From VXOI01 sp965261945 (GTDB lineage: Bacteria; Chloroflexota; Dehalococcoidia; Lucifugimonadales; UBA3495), in contig CBDHEF010000002.1 in the NCBI GenBank assembly GCA_965261945.1, positions 620,001 to 684,000 on the forward strand: DNA of 64,000 nucleotides, given 5' to 3'. How positions within the stretch are numbered: the first letter of the stretch is position 1; each line of letters starts with the position of its first letter. Both the position numbers and the translations under genes were made by a program. Under the pieces are notes generated by a model that worked only from the letters and a program-made list of their open reading frames with translations, was not told where the DNA came from and did no database searches. Positions 23,919 through 31,550 of the stretch are shown piece after piece.

Positions 23919-24872
23919 CTACACCCGCCGATACTTGGAGAGGGAGCGGAGTTCCTGCGGCGGGTTGCGGTGCTGGCCGCGGATGGTGTAGGAGACCTCG
24001 GCGACGTAGATGTCGCCGTGGGAGTCTACGGCGATGCCGTGGGGGGCGATGAACTGGCCGCCGCCTTCGCCCTCGTCTGCGGAGCCGAACATAGAGACCC
24101 GGTTGCCGCTGAGGTCGTAAATCGAGACGCGGTGGCCGAGGCCGGGGGCGTCGTCAACGCCGCCCATGCCGTTCAGCTCGCCCACGTAGATATGCTCGCC
24201 CCACAGCACCATTGCGTCGGGGCGGTGGATGTTGCTCCACATGGTGATGAAGCTGCCTTCGGCGTCGAAAATCTGAATCCGGTGGGCTTCGCGGTCCACC
24301 ACGTAGACCCGGTTCTCGCTGTCAATGGCGATGTTGTGGGGGCGGATGAACTGGCCGGCGTCAATGCCGGGGCTGCCCCATGAGAACTTGTACTCCCTTT
24401 CGGTGGAGTAGACGTGAATACGGGAGTTGCCGTAGCCGTCGGAGACATAGATGTCGCCGTTGCTGGGCATGATGGCGGCGGAGGTTGGGCGGTTGAACGG
24501 CTCGCCGCTCCAGCGGCCCGCCGGGTTGTTGCGCTCGCCCAACTCCCAGACCTTCTCGCCGCTGGCGCTGAACTTCTGGATGGTGTGAATCCCGTCGTCG
24601 GCGGCCAGCACGGAATCGTCGTGGCCGATGTAGAGGCCGTGGGTGCGGTTGTCGCTGAACAGCCCCTCGCCGAAGGAACGCACATAGTTGCCGTCGCGGT
24701 CGAAAACCATGATTGGATTCTTGCCGCGGGTCAGCACGAAGACGTTGTCGCTGGAGTCACAGGCCACGCCGGGGCATTCCTGGAAATTAACGCCGTCGGG
24801 CAGTTTGGCCCAGTCCTCGACGAATTCGTATCGAAAATCACCTACGCCGTAAACTTCTGGCATTCTTATCAT
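23919..24872 (-). CDS. NHL-repeat beta-propeller protein (peptidyl-alpha-hydroxyglycine lyase-like)
   Basis: 317 residues with repeated GD(I/V)YV(S/A)DGYGNSRI-type blades: VLAADDGIHTIQKFS, IYVSDGYGNSRIHVYS, VYVVDREAHRIQIFD, GIAVDSHGDIYVAEV. These are NHL repeats forming a six-bladed propeller like the alpha-amidating lyase domain of PAM. No signal peptide is seen. Soluble bacterial members are common in SAR202-like Chloroflexi; substrate or ligand unknown. Starts at ATG 24872; a downstream hairpin ends its transcript. Confidence 0.85.
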   Translation of the reverse strand: MIRMPEVYGVGDFRYEFVEDWAKLPDGVNFQECPGVACDSSDNVFVLTRGKNPIMVFDRDGNYVRSFGEGLFSDNRTHGLYIGHDDSVLAADDGIHTIQKFSASGEKVWELGERNNPAGRWSGEPFNRPTSAAIMPSNGDIYVSDGYGNSRIHVYSTEREYKFSWGSPGIDAGQFIRPHNIAIDSENRVYVVDREAHRIQIFDAEGSFITMWSNIHRPDAMVLWGEHIYVGELNGMGGVDDAPGLGHRVSIYDLSGNRVSMFGSADEGEGGGQFIAPHGIAVDSHGDIYVAEVSYTIRGQHRNPPQELRSLSKYRRV

Positions 24873-24935
24873 CCTTTCGTAGCGGATTTGCCGGGCCGCA
24901 CAGACAGACTTCCGGCGGCGGGCAGGGGTAATCGT

Positions 24936-24970
24936 AAGCCCGCCCTATTGGAGTGTCAACGGGCGGGCTT
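24936..24970 (-). terminator. AAGCCCGCCC hairpin
   Basis: AAGCCCGCCC (24936-24945) pairs with GGGCGGGCTT (24961-24970). It lies 15 bases downstream of the minus-strand VOC gene stop and can terminate that transcript. Confidence 0.6.
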
Positions 24971-24984
24971 CTGGGGCTTTGCGG

Positions 24985-25358
24985 TCAGTAGGACGCGCTT
25001 GGGTCAGACTGGTGGAAACCGATTGGGTTGCCTTCGGTATCCTGGCAGATGGCGTTGTAGCCAACTCCGGGAATGGGTATCTTTGGCTGGACTACCGTGC
25101 CGCCCCCTCCTGGATTCGGGGCAGGTACTGATCGATGGCCTCAACGTCAACGTAATTCATGCCCTTCATGCCGTGGGGTGGGCGTCGGGTGATTGCGCGA
25201 TTGATGCCGGGACCGTCGGTGCCTGTCGACACCAGCTGGAAGTCCATTTGCGGAGGACCGTCCCGCCGGGTGATCTCCCGGCCGAACAAGTCGGCGTAGA
25301 ACTTGTGAGCGCGGTCCACATCGTCGCCGTAGATATCGAAATGTACGATCCTCGGCAT
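24985..25358 (-). pseudogene. VOC/glyoxalase-family protein, interrupted by a 1-base frameshift
   Basis: From ATG 25358 the frame reads a VOC fold start (MPRIVHFDIYGDDVDRAHKFYADLFGREI) up to DQYLPRIQEG, then stops at 25094. In the neighbouring frame the expected C-terminal part continues: GGTVVQPKIPIPGVGYNAICQDTEGNPIGFHQSDPS, ending at TGA 24987-24985. A missing G in the G5 run at 25107-25103 (minus) explains the break. With one more base the protein would be about 124 residues, a normal single-domain VOC protein. The intact tail suggests a recent mutation or a sequencing/assembly error in a homopolymer. Confidence 0.8.
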
Positions 25359-25424
25359 GGTTACTCCAATTTGTCGCAACGTTTTCCTTGATCAGCAAGG
25401 CCAGGAAAATGACCCAATCGCACT

Positions 25425-25453
25425 GTAGGGGCGGGTTTCAAACCCGCCCCTAC
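25425..25453 (-). terminator. GTAGGGGCGGG perfect palindrome
   Basis: 14-base arms (25425-25438 and 25440-25453) around a single central base. It sits 45 bases after the stop of the minus-strand GMC gene and shares its GTAGGGGCG edge with the 18545 palindrome, so it is likely a dispersed repeat used as a terminator. Confidence 0.6.
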
Positions 25454-25498
25454 ACTTTGGCCAGATGAATCAGGAGACGGTCCCTATTCGCGGCGCCA

Positions 25499-27097
25499 CT
25501 ATCTTATGGAGTCGCGGCCCTCGCCCTTGAGAAAGTCGGCGGTGCGGAGAGCGAGCGCTTGAATGGTGGACGTGGGATTGATGCAGGCGCTGGTGGTAAA
25601 GATGCTGCCGTCGACGATGAACAGGTTTGGCACGTCGTGGCAGCGGCCCCAGCGGTCTACCACCGAGTTGCCGGGGTCTGTCCCCATCCTCGCCGTTCCC
25701 AGCAGGTGCCAGCCGGCGTTGCGGCGCAGGCGGGATGTCATAATCTGCTTGGCGCCGGCGGCTTCCATCACTTCCCTGGCCCGCTCGACGCCGTGATCCA
25801 GCATCCGGTTGGTGTTTTCGCTGACGGTATACTCCACCTTGACTGCCGGGATTCCGTTGCTGTCCGTGTCGTTGGGGTCGAGGGTGACCTGGTTATGCGC
25901 TTCGGGCAGGTCTTCGGTCATTATGGTGATGCCGACGGTGTGGCCGAAGCGTTCATCGAATGCCCGGTGGTGTCCCTCGCCCCACGGAATCCGCTCACCC
26001 AGCAGCCCGCCGAGGGCCGTGGGCAGCGGGGAGCCGCCGAGGGCGAGGATCTGAAGGTCGTAGCCGCGCACGAAGCCCCGGCTGGTATCGGTCTCGTAGA
26101 ATTCCTGGCTGAGCATTGTGCTGCCGCGAGGGAAACCGTCCTCGGTGCCCAGCCATTCGTCGAATACGCCGACCACCACGCCCGCGGGATGGTGCATCAG
26201 GCACTTGCCCACCAAGCCGCTGCTGTTCGCCAGCCCGTCCGGGAACAGCGGCGACGTCGAGTTCAGCAGCAGTCGCGGCGTGCCGATGCCGTTGCAGGCC
26301 ATGACCACCGCCTTGGCCTTCTGCTCGATCAGGTTGCCGTCGGCGTCGTAGTACAGTACGCCGGTGGCTTTCCCGGAACTGTCAACCAGTATCTCACGGA
26401 CGCGGGCGTTGGTTTTGAGCCGCGCGCCCAGTTCCAGGGCCTTTGGCCAATAGGTCAGGTCGGTGCTGGCCAGGGAGCGCAGGTATCCGCCGGAGTCCGG
26501 CTCGCGACCGTCGTACTCCACCGACGGAATGGCGGTGTCGGCGGCCCACCAGTGCCAGCCCAGCTTGTCGAAGCCCTTGGCCAGGGCCTGGCCGCCTGGC
26601 CTGATGGACAGCGGAGGGCAGGGCCGCTCGGGCTTGGGCGGATAGGCCGGATCGCCACGGAGACCCGAAACGCCCATGATTCGGTCGTTCAGGTCGAAGT
26701 ATGGCTCCAGCTCATCGTAGGTCAGCGGCCAGTCGTCGGCCACGCCGTCCAATGTCCGCACCCGGAAATCGGAAGGATGGAAGCGCGGGTAGTGCGAACC
26801 GTAGTGCACCGTGCTGCCGCCTACCGCGTTATACATATACGGCGCGATGGGGGAGGCGTCGCTGTTGACCGGGTAGTCCTCCGGTAGCCGGCGCACACTG
26901 GGATCCGGGTGGAAATCCGTCTGCCAGTGGAGCTGGCTGTCGGCATTGGTGGCCGGGAAGGCATCGCGGGCCACCCAGTCGCCCTGCTCGAGGCAGAGGA
27001 CGTCGATGCCGGCCTCGGCCAGGCTCCAGACCAAGGCCGCGCCGGAAGCTCCTGCCCCGATTACCAGCACGTCGGGGATGTCTTGGTTGCTTGCCAT
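25499..27097 (-). CDS. GMC-family FAD-dependent oxidoreductase
   Basis: 532 residues. N-terminal FAD site VLVIGAGASGAALVWSLAEAGIDVLCLEQGDW (about residues 10-42), GGSTVHYGSHYPRFHPSDF, then AVVMACNGIGTPRLLLNS, and a C-terminal active-site region RNAGWHLLGTARMGTDPGNSVVDRWGRCHDVPNLFIVDGSIFTTS. GMC enzymes oxidise alcohols or sugars; the HLLGTARMG and PNLFIVDGS signatures resemble sorbitol/gluconate dehydrogenase-like and long-chain alcohol oxidase branches. The active-site HL..TARMG His is present. No Tat signal. Neighbouring thiolase suggests a role in carbon oxidation. Confidence 0.92.
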   Translation of the reverse strand: MASNQDIPDVLVIGAGASGAALVWSLAEAGIDVLCLEQGDWVARDAFPATNADSQLHWQTDFHPDPSVRRLPEDYPVNSDASPIAPYMYNAVGGSTVHYGSHYPRFHPSDFRVRTLDGVADDWPLTYDELEPYFDLNDRIMGVSGLRGDPAYPPKPERPCPPLSIRPGGQALAKGFDKLGWHWWAADTAIPSVEYDGREPDSGGYLRSLASTDLTYWPKALELGARLKTNARVREILVDSSGKATGVLYYDADGNLIEQKAKAVVMACNGIGTPRLLLNSTSPLFPDGLANSSGLVGKCLMHHPAGVVVGVFDEWLGTEDGFPRGSTMLSQEFYETDTSRGFVRGYDLQILALGGSPLPTALGGLLGERIPWGEGHHRAFDERFGHTVGITIMTEDLPEAHNQVTLDPNDTDSNGIPAVKVEYTVSENTNRMLDHGVERAREVMEAAGAKQIMTSRLRRNAGWHLLGTARMGTDPGNSVVDRWGRCHDVPNLFIVDGSIFTTSACINPTSTIQALALRTADFLKGEGRDSIR

Positions 27098-27160
27098 CTC
27101 ATTTCTCCGCTGTTGTAGTCAATCCTACCTAACGGAACGGATTGCCGTGGCCGGCCTGTC

Positions 27161-27205
27161 TATCCCCTCTCCGTCTGGGACGGGGTCAGGGTGAGGGCGA
27201 TCCTC
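27161..27205. repeat. CCCCTCTCC / GGTCAGGGTGAGGGCG repeat
   Basis: CCCCTCTCCGTCTGGGACGGGG followed by TCAGGGTGAGGGCGATCC. Short imperfect stem, intergenic between the thiolase stop and the GMC start, member of the dispersed family. Confidence 0.55.
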
Positions 27206-28404
27206 TAACCGCGCTCGAACACTGCGGCCACGCCCTGACCTCCGCCCACGCACATGGTTTCGAGGCCGAACTGGGAGTTGCGGCGCTCCATCTCGTGCAG
27301 CAGGGTGGTGAGGATGCGGGCGCCGGTGGCGGCTATGGGGTGGCCCAGCGAGATGCCTGAGCCGTTGACGTTCAGGTTGTCTTCGTGAGGCAGCTTCCAC
27401 TCGCGCAGAACCGCCAGCACCTGGGCGGCGAAGGCTTCATTCAGCTCGATCAGGTCCATATCCTCGAGCGACAGGCCGATCTTTGCCATTACCTTGTTGA
27501 CCGCCGGCACCGGGCCGATGCCCATGGTCGCCGGGTGACAGCCGGTCACGGCCCAGCCGCGCAGGAAGGCCATCGGGGTCAGCCCCAACTCCTCCAGCTT
27601 ATCCTCGGCGACCACCAGACACACCGATGCTGCGTCGTTCTGGCTGCTGGCGTTGCCTGCCGAAACCGAACCGTCGCGCATCACCGGGCGGAGGCGGGCA
27701 AGGGCTTCCATAGTCGTGTCGGCGCGGGGTCCCTCATCGCGCTCGAAGGGCGCCGGGTCACCGCGTCGCTGCGGGACTGGGATAGCCACGATCTCGCCGT
27801 CAAACCTGCCCTCGGTCTGGGCGGCGACGGCTCGCTGGTGGCTTCGGAGGGCGTATTCGTCCTGCTCCTGGCGGGAGATTTCGTACTCGCGGGCCAGGTT
27901 CTCGGCGGTCTCCACCATGCCGCCTGGTATGGGGCCGAAACGCTCGTCGGGCGAGATGGTCACGCGGGCGCGGGCCAGCCGGTCGTGAAAGGTTACGGAG
28001 CCGTAACGAGCGCCCCAACGGGACTCGTTGCTGTAGAACTCGGCGCCGCTCATGCTCTCGACGCCGCCCGCAATGACCACATCGGCGTTGTCGGTCTGCA
28101 CCAGCATACTGGCGTTCAGGATGGCCTGAAGGCCCGAGGAGCAGCGGCGGTCCAGTTGGTAGCCCGGCACCTCGATGGGCAGGCCGGCTTTGAGCGCGGC
28201 CAGCCGCCCGATGGCCGGGTTCTCGCCACTGGGATAGCCGTGGCCGAGAATAACGTCGTCGACCTTGGCCGGGTCGAGTTGCGAACGGTACAGGGCTTCC
28301 TTGATGACCGTGCTGGCCAACTCGGCGGCCGAGACATCCCGCAGGGCGCCGCCGAAGTTTCCAACGGCAGTGCGGACAGGTGAGACTATGGCAACGCGAC
28401 GCAT
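27205..28404 (-). CDS. Thiolase (acetyl-CoA acyltransferase)
   Basis: 399 residues. All thiolase elements are present: nucleophilic Cys in LDRRCSSGLQAI (about residue 89), NEAFAAQ, NVNGSGISLGHPIAATGARI with the catalytic His, and CVGGGQGVAAVFE with the second Cys. It condenses or cleaves beta-ketoacyl-CoA; beta-oxidation or branched-acyl degradation fits the nearby CoA-racemase, SDR and MmgE/PrpD genes. The start ATG at 28404 gives the usual N-terminus (RRVAIVSPVRTAVG). Confidence 0.95.
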   Translation of the reverse strand: MRRVAIVSPVRTAVGNFGGALRDVSAAELASTVIKEALYRSQLDPAKVDDVILGHGYPSGENPAIGRLAALKAGLPIEVPGYQLDRRCSSGLQAILNASMLVQTDNADVVIAGGVESMSGAEFYSNESRWGARYGSVTFHDRLARARVTISPDERFGPIPGGMVETAENLAREYEISRQEQDEYALRSHQRAVAAQTEGRFDGEIVAIPVPQRRGDPAPFERDEGPRADTTMEALARLRPVMRDGSVSAGNASSQNDAASVCLVVAEDKLEELGLTPMAFLRGWAVTGCHPATMGIGPVPAVNKVMAKIGLSLEDMDLIELNEAFAAQVLAVLREWKLPHEDNLNVNGSGISLGHPIAATGARILTTLLHEMERRNSQFGLETMCVGGGQGVAAVFERG

Positions 28405-28432
28405 GACACGCTCCTAATTCAATGATAAAGCG

Positions 28433-28477
28433 AGCCGGAAATCCTAACCCGGAAATCCTAACCCGAAATTTCCGGCT
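28433..28477 (-). terminator. Hairpin containing a short tandem repeat
   Basis: AGCCGGAAAT (28433-28442) pairs with ATTTCCGGCT (28468-28477). The loop holds two copies of CCGGAAATCCTAAC-like sequence in tandem. It is 50 bases beyond the threonine synthase stop on the minus strand and can end that transcript. Confidence 0.5.
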
Positions 28478-28526
28478 ATGATAACCCGCTTCCGGCGGCC
28501 CTGTCGAATGACGAGAAGAGACGTCT

Positions 28527-29708
28527 TCAGCTTGCCACGCCCTCTATCAATTGCAGGTATTTGTAGCCGGAGCCGGTGTTGAACAACACCGTGGTCTCGT
28601 CGCGGCGAAGGAAGCCCTCATTGATGAGGCGCTTGTAGGCGACCAGCGTGGCCGCGCCCTCGGGGCAGGCGAAAATGCCCTCGGCGGTGGCAAGCTCGTA
28701 CATTGCCGCTATCATCTCGGCGTCGGATACGGCCAGCGCCGTTCCGCCGGTGTCGCGGATGGCGCGGAGCATCAGATAGTCGGCGAAGGGACCGGGAACG
28801 CGCAGGCCATCGGCGACGGTGGAGGCGTTTGGCCACGGCTCGGCGGTGTCCTTTCCTTCATGGAACGCCTTGACGATGGGTTGGCAGCCCTCGGCCTGTA
28901 CTGCGATGAACTTGGGAAGGTCGCCTTCGATCCAGCCCAACTCCAGGAGTTCCAGGAATCCCTTGTGCATCCCGATGATGCCAGTACCGCCGCCGGCAGG
29001 GTATATGATCGCCTCGGGCATCCGCCAGCCGAACTGCATCGCCAGTTCCAGCCCCATGGACTTTTTGCCCTCGGCCCGGTAGGGCTCCTTGAGCGTCGAG
29101 AGATCGAACAGGCCTTGCTCCTGAGCCACCGCCACAGCCTGCCGGCCAGCGTCGCCAATCAACCCATCAACCAGGTTCAGCTCGGAACCGGCGACAAGGC
29201 ATTCCTTTTTGTTGGAGTCAGGGGCGTCCTGGGGCATGAACACCTTGGCCGACAACCCGGCGCGGGCGCAGTAGGCGGCGGCGGCTCCGGCAGCGTTGCC
29301 CGCCGACGGCATGGTGAACCCGGCTGCGCCCAACTCCATTCCCTTTGATATGGCGGCGGCGATGCCCCGGGCCTTGAAGGTTCCGGTGGGGTTCAACCCC
29401 TCTTCCTTTACATAAAGGTTGGACACGCCCAGGGTTTGTTCCAGATTTTTCACTCCCAAGAGTGGAGTGCCGCCCTCGCCCAAAGTTACGATGTTGGCGG
29501 GGTCTTCTACAGGCAGCAACTCGGCGAACCGCCACATATTCGCGGGCCGCTCCACCATCCGGTCGCGGTCAACCTCGGCGCGGATGCGGGCAAGGTCGTA
29601 ACGGGCGTACAAGACCTTGCCGCAGCAGGGGCTGACGCCGGAGAGCCTCCCCGACGGGTACGTCGCGCCGCAAACGGTGCACTCAAGGTGAGAGAGATAG
29701 CTGGTCAT
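28527..29708 (-). CDS. thrC: Threonine synthase (PLP-dependent)
   Basis: 393 residues. N-terminal zinc-ribbon-like CTVCGATYPS...CCGK, then the fold-type II PLP site NPTGTFKARG with the Lys Schiff base (about residue 112), SAGNAAGAAAAYCARAG and the phosphate loop PAGGGTGIIGMHKG. This form, with the N-terminal cysteine pair, is the archaeal/actinobacterial-like threonine synthase converting O-phosphohomoserine to threonine. It resembles cysteate synthase as well, but the overall pattern favours ThrC. Divergent from the dihydrolipoyl dehydrogenase gene. Confidence 0.88.
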   Translation of the reverse strand: MTSYLSHLECTVCGATYPSGRLSGVSPCCGKVLYARYDLARIRAEVDRDRMVERPANMWRFAELLPVEDPANIVTLGEGGTPLLGVKNLEQTLGVSNLYVKEEGLNPTGTFKARGIAAAISKGMELGAAGFTMPSAGNAAGAAAAYCARAGLSAKVFMPQDAPDSNKKECLVAGSELNLVDGLIGDAGRQAVAVAQEQGLFDLSTLKEPYRAEGKKSMGLELAMQFGWRMPEAIIYPAGGGTGIIGMHKGFLELLELGWIEGDLPKFIAVQAEGCQPIVKAFHEGKDTAEPWPNASTVADGLRVPGPFADYLMLRAIRDTGGTALAVSDAEMIAAMYELATAEGIFACPEGAATLVAYKRLINEGFLRRDETTVLFNTGSGYKYLQLIEGVAS

Positions 29709-29961
29709 AGTGGGGCGCCTCCGTATATTTCAGGCTGGGTATTTCAGGCTGGGTAGGTAGTATGTGGCCAAGTCAATTTAACCACAGAGCGCGGCGGCAG
29801 CACAAAGCGGAAGCGCGGTTTCGATACCATAGCCAGGGTGTGATTGCCCTGATTGAGCCATCATCGTATTGTGCCGCCTGCCGGGGCGCGGCTATAATTC
29901 GGCTTTGAGCTTGGCAGTTGAGGGTGCGCACGGCGCGGGCTGCGCTACTCCGAGGAAGGGA
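29709..29961. other. Intergenic region between thrC and the lipoamide dehydrogenase gene
   Basis: 253 bases between divergent genes. It holds two tandem copies of a 14-base unit TATTTCAGGCTGGG at 29726-29753, close to the thrC start, and otherwise no feature I can name. Both promoters should lie here. Confidence 0.4.
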
Positions 29962-31347
29962 ATGGAATCTAGCTTTGATCTGGTGGTAATCGGATCCGGT
30001 CCCGGCGGTTATGTGGCCGCCATCCGGGCCGGCCAGCTCGGGATGAAAACGGCCATCGTCGAAAGAGAAGCCTTGGGAGGCACCTGTCTGAACTGGGGCT
30101 GCATCCCCACCAAGGCCCTGCTTAGGAACGCCGAGATAGTCTCCTATGTGCGGCGCGCCGACGAGTTCGGGCTGAAATTCGACGGGTTCCACGCCGACTA
30201 TTCGGTGGCTATGTCCCGTAGCCGCAGGGTGGTGGACCGCAACACGCGGGGAGTGCGGTTCCTGCTCAGGAAGAACAACGTCCAGCACATAGAGGGGACG
30301 GGCCGTCTCGCCGGCCCCAACCGGGTTGCGGTCGAACCGGACGGCGCGGTTGTCGAGGCCAAGAATATAATCATCGCCACCGGCGCAAGGCCGCGCAGCA
30401 TTCCCTCTCTGCCCATCGACGGACAGCGCATCATTTCCAGCCGCGAATCCGTGGTTCTGACCGACCTGCCGTCGTCCATGGTCATCGTCGGCGGTGGGGC
30501 CATCGGCGTTGAGTTCGCCTATATCTACGCCATGTACGGCGTAGAGGTCACCATAGTAGAACTCCTGCCCCGCCTGGTTCCCAATGAGGATGAAGAAATC
30601 AGCGCCCAACTGGAGCGCTCGTTCCGCTCGCAGGGAATGAATATCCTGACCGGAGCTGGCGTAACCGGCGTACAGCAACGGTCCGACGGCGTCACCGTTT
30701 CGGTGGACACCAGCGGAGAAACACAGTCCATTGACGCCGGCATGGTGCTGGTGGCCATCGGCGTCCAGCCCAACGTGGAAGAGTTGGGCTTGGAGGCGGC
30801 CGGTGTCGCTGTGGAGCGCTCAGGCATCACAACCGACGAGTTCATGGCGACCAACGTGCCGGGCGTATATGCCATCGGGGACGTTACCGGCAAGATGCCG
30901 TTGGCCCATGTGGCATCGGCCCAGGCGGTCACCGCCGTGGAGCACATCATGGGGATGGAACCCCAGCCGTTGGACTACGTGAATATGCCCCGGACCACCT
31001 ACTGCAACCCGCAGATAGCCAGCTTCGGACTGACCGAGGCGCAGGCCAGGGAGCAGGGGTACGACGTAAGCGTGGGCGTTTTCAACGCTCTGGCCAACGG
31101 CAAGGCCCTGGCCATGGGCGAGACCGAGGGAATGGTCAAACTGGTGGTCGATTCCCGCTACGGTGAGTTGCTGGGCGGCCACATGATCGGCCCGGAGGTC
31201 ACCGAGTTGCTGGGCGAGCTTTCGATGACACGGATGCTGGAAGGCACCACATTGGAGTTGGGCTGGACGGTCCACCCCCATCCGTCCCTTTCCGAGATGT
31301 TGAAGGAGGCGGCTCTGTCGGCTCAGGGAAGGGCGGTACATATGTAG
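29962..31347 (+). CDS. lpdA: Dihydrolipoyl dehydrogenase (E3)
   Basis: 461 residues from ATG 29962, preceded by GAGGAAGGG. FAD site VIGSGPGGYVAAIRAGQLG, redox-active disulfide GGTCLNWGCIPTK (Cys near residues 43 and 48), NAD site VIVGGGAIGVEFAY, AIGDVTGKMPLAHVASAQ, and the C-terminal HPHPSLSEMLKEAAL with the catalytic His-Glu pair. It re-oxidises lipoamide with NAD. First gene of a plus-strand block with a 2-oxoacid:ferredoxin oxidoreductase and a lipoyl acyltransferase, so the E2 in that block is its probable partner. Confidence 0.95.
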   Translation: MESSFDLVVIGSGPGGYVAAIRAGQLGMKTAIVEREALGGTCLNWGCIPTKALLRNAEIVSYVRRADEFGLKFDGFHADYSVAMSRSRRVVDRNTRGVRFLLRKNNVQHIEGTGRLAGPNRVAVEPDGAVVEAKNIIIATGARPRSIPSLPIDGQRIISSRESVVLTDLPSSMVIVGGGAIGVEFAYIYAMYGVEVTIVELLPRLVPNEDEEISAQLERSFRSQGMNILTGAGVTGVQQRSDGVTVSVDTSGETQSIDAGMVLVAIGVQPNVEELGLEAAGVAVERSGITTDEFMATNVPGVYAIGDVTGKMPLAHVASAQAVTAVEHIMGMEPQPLDYVNMPRTTYCNPQIASFGLTEAQAREQGYDVSVGVFNALANGKALAMGETEGMVKLVVDSRYGELLGGHMIGPEVTELLGELSMTRMLEGTTLELGWTVHPHPSLSEMLKEAALSAQGRAVHM

Positions 31348-31550
31348 CCGAGCTGTCGGGGACGGGATCTCTGAGGAGACATAACTGTATTCGTAAAACG
31401 CAAGGGCTGTTTTGACGCAATCCGGCAAATAGTTTGTGCAGTGGCAGAGAGCGGCATTATACTGTGGCCGCGAGCAAACCCGATTTGGATGTTACCCGGT
31501 CCCGCCGCCGCCCGCAGGCGTTGGCGGGACCTGATTGCAGGAGCGTATTG

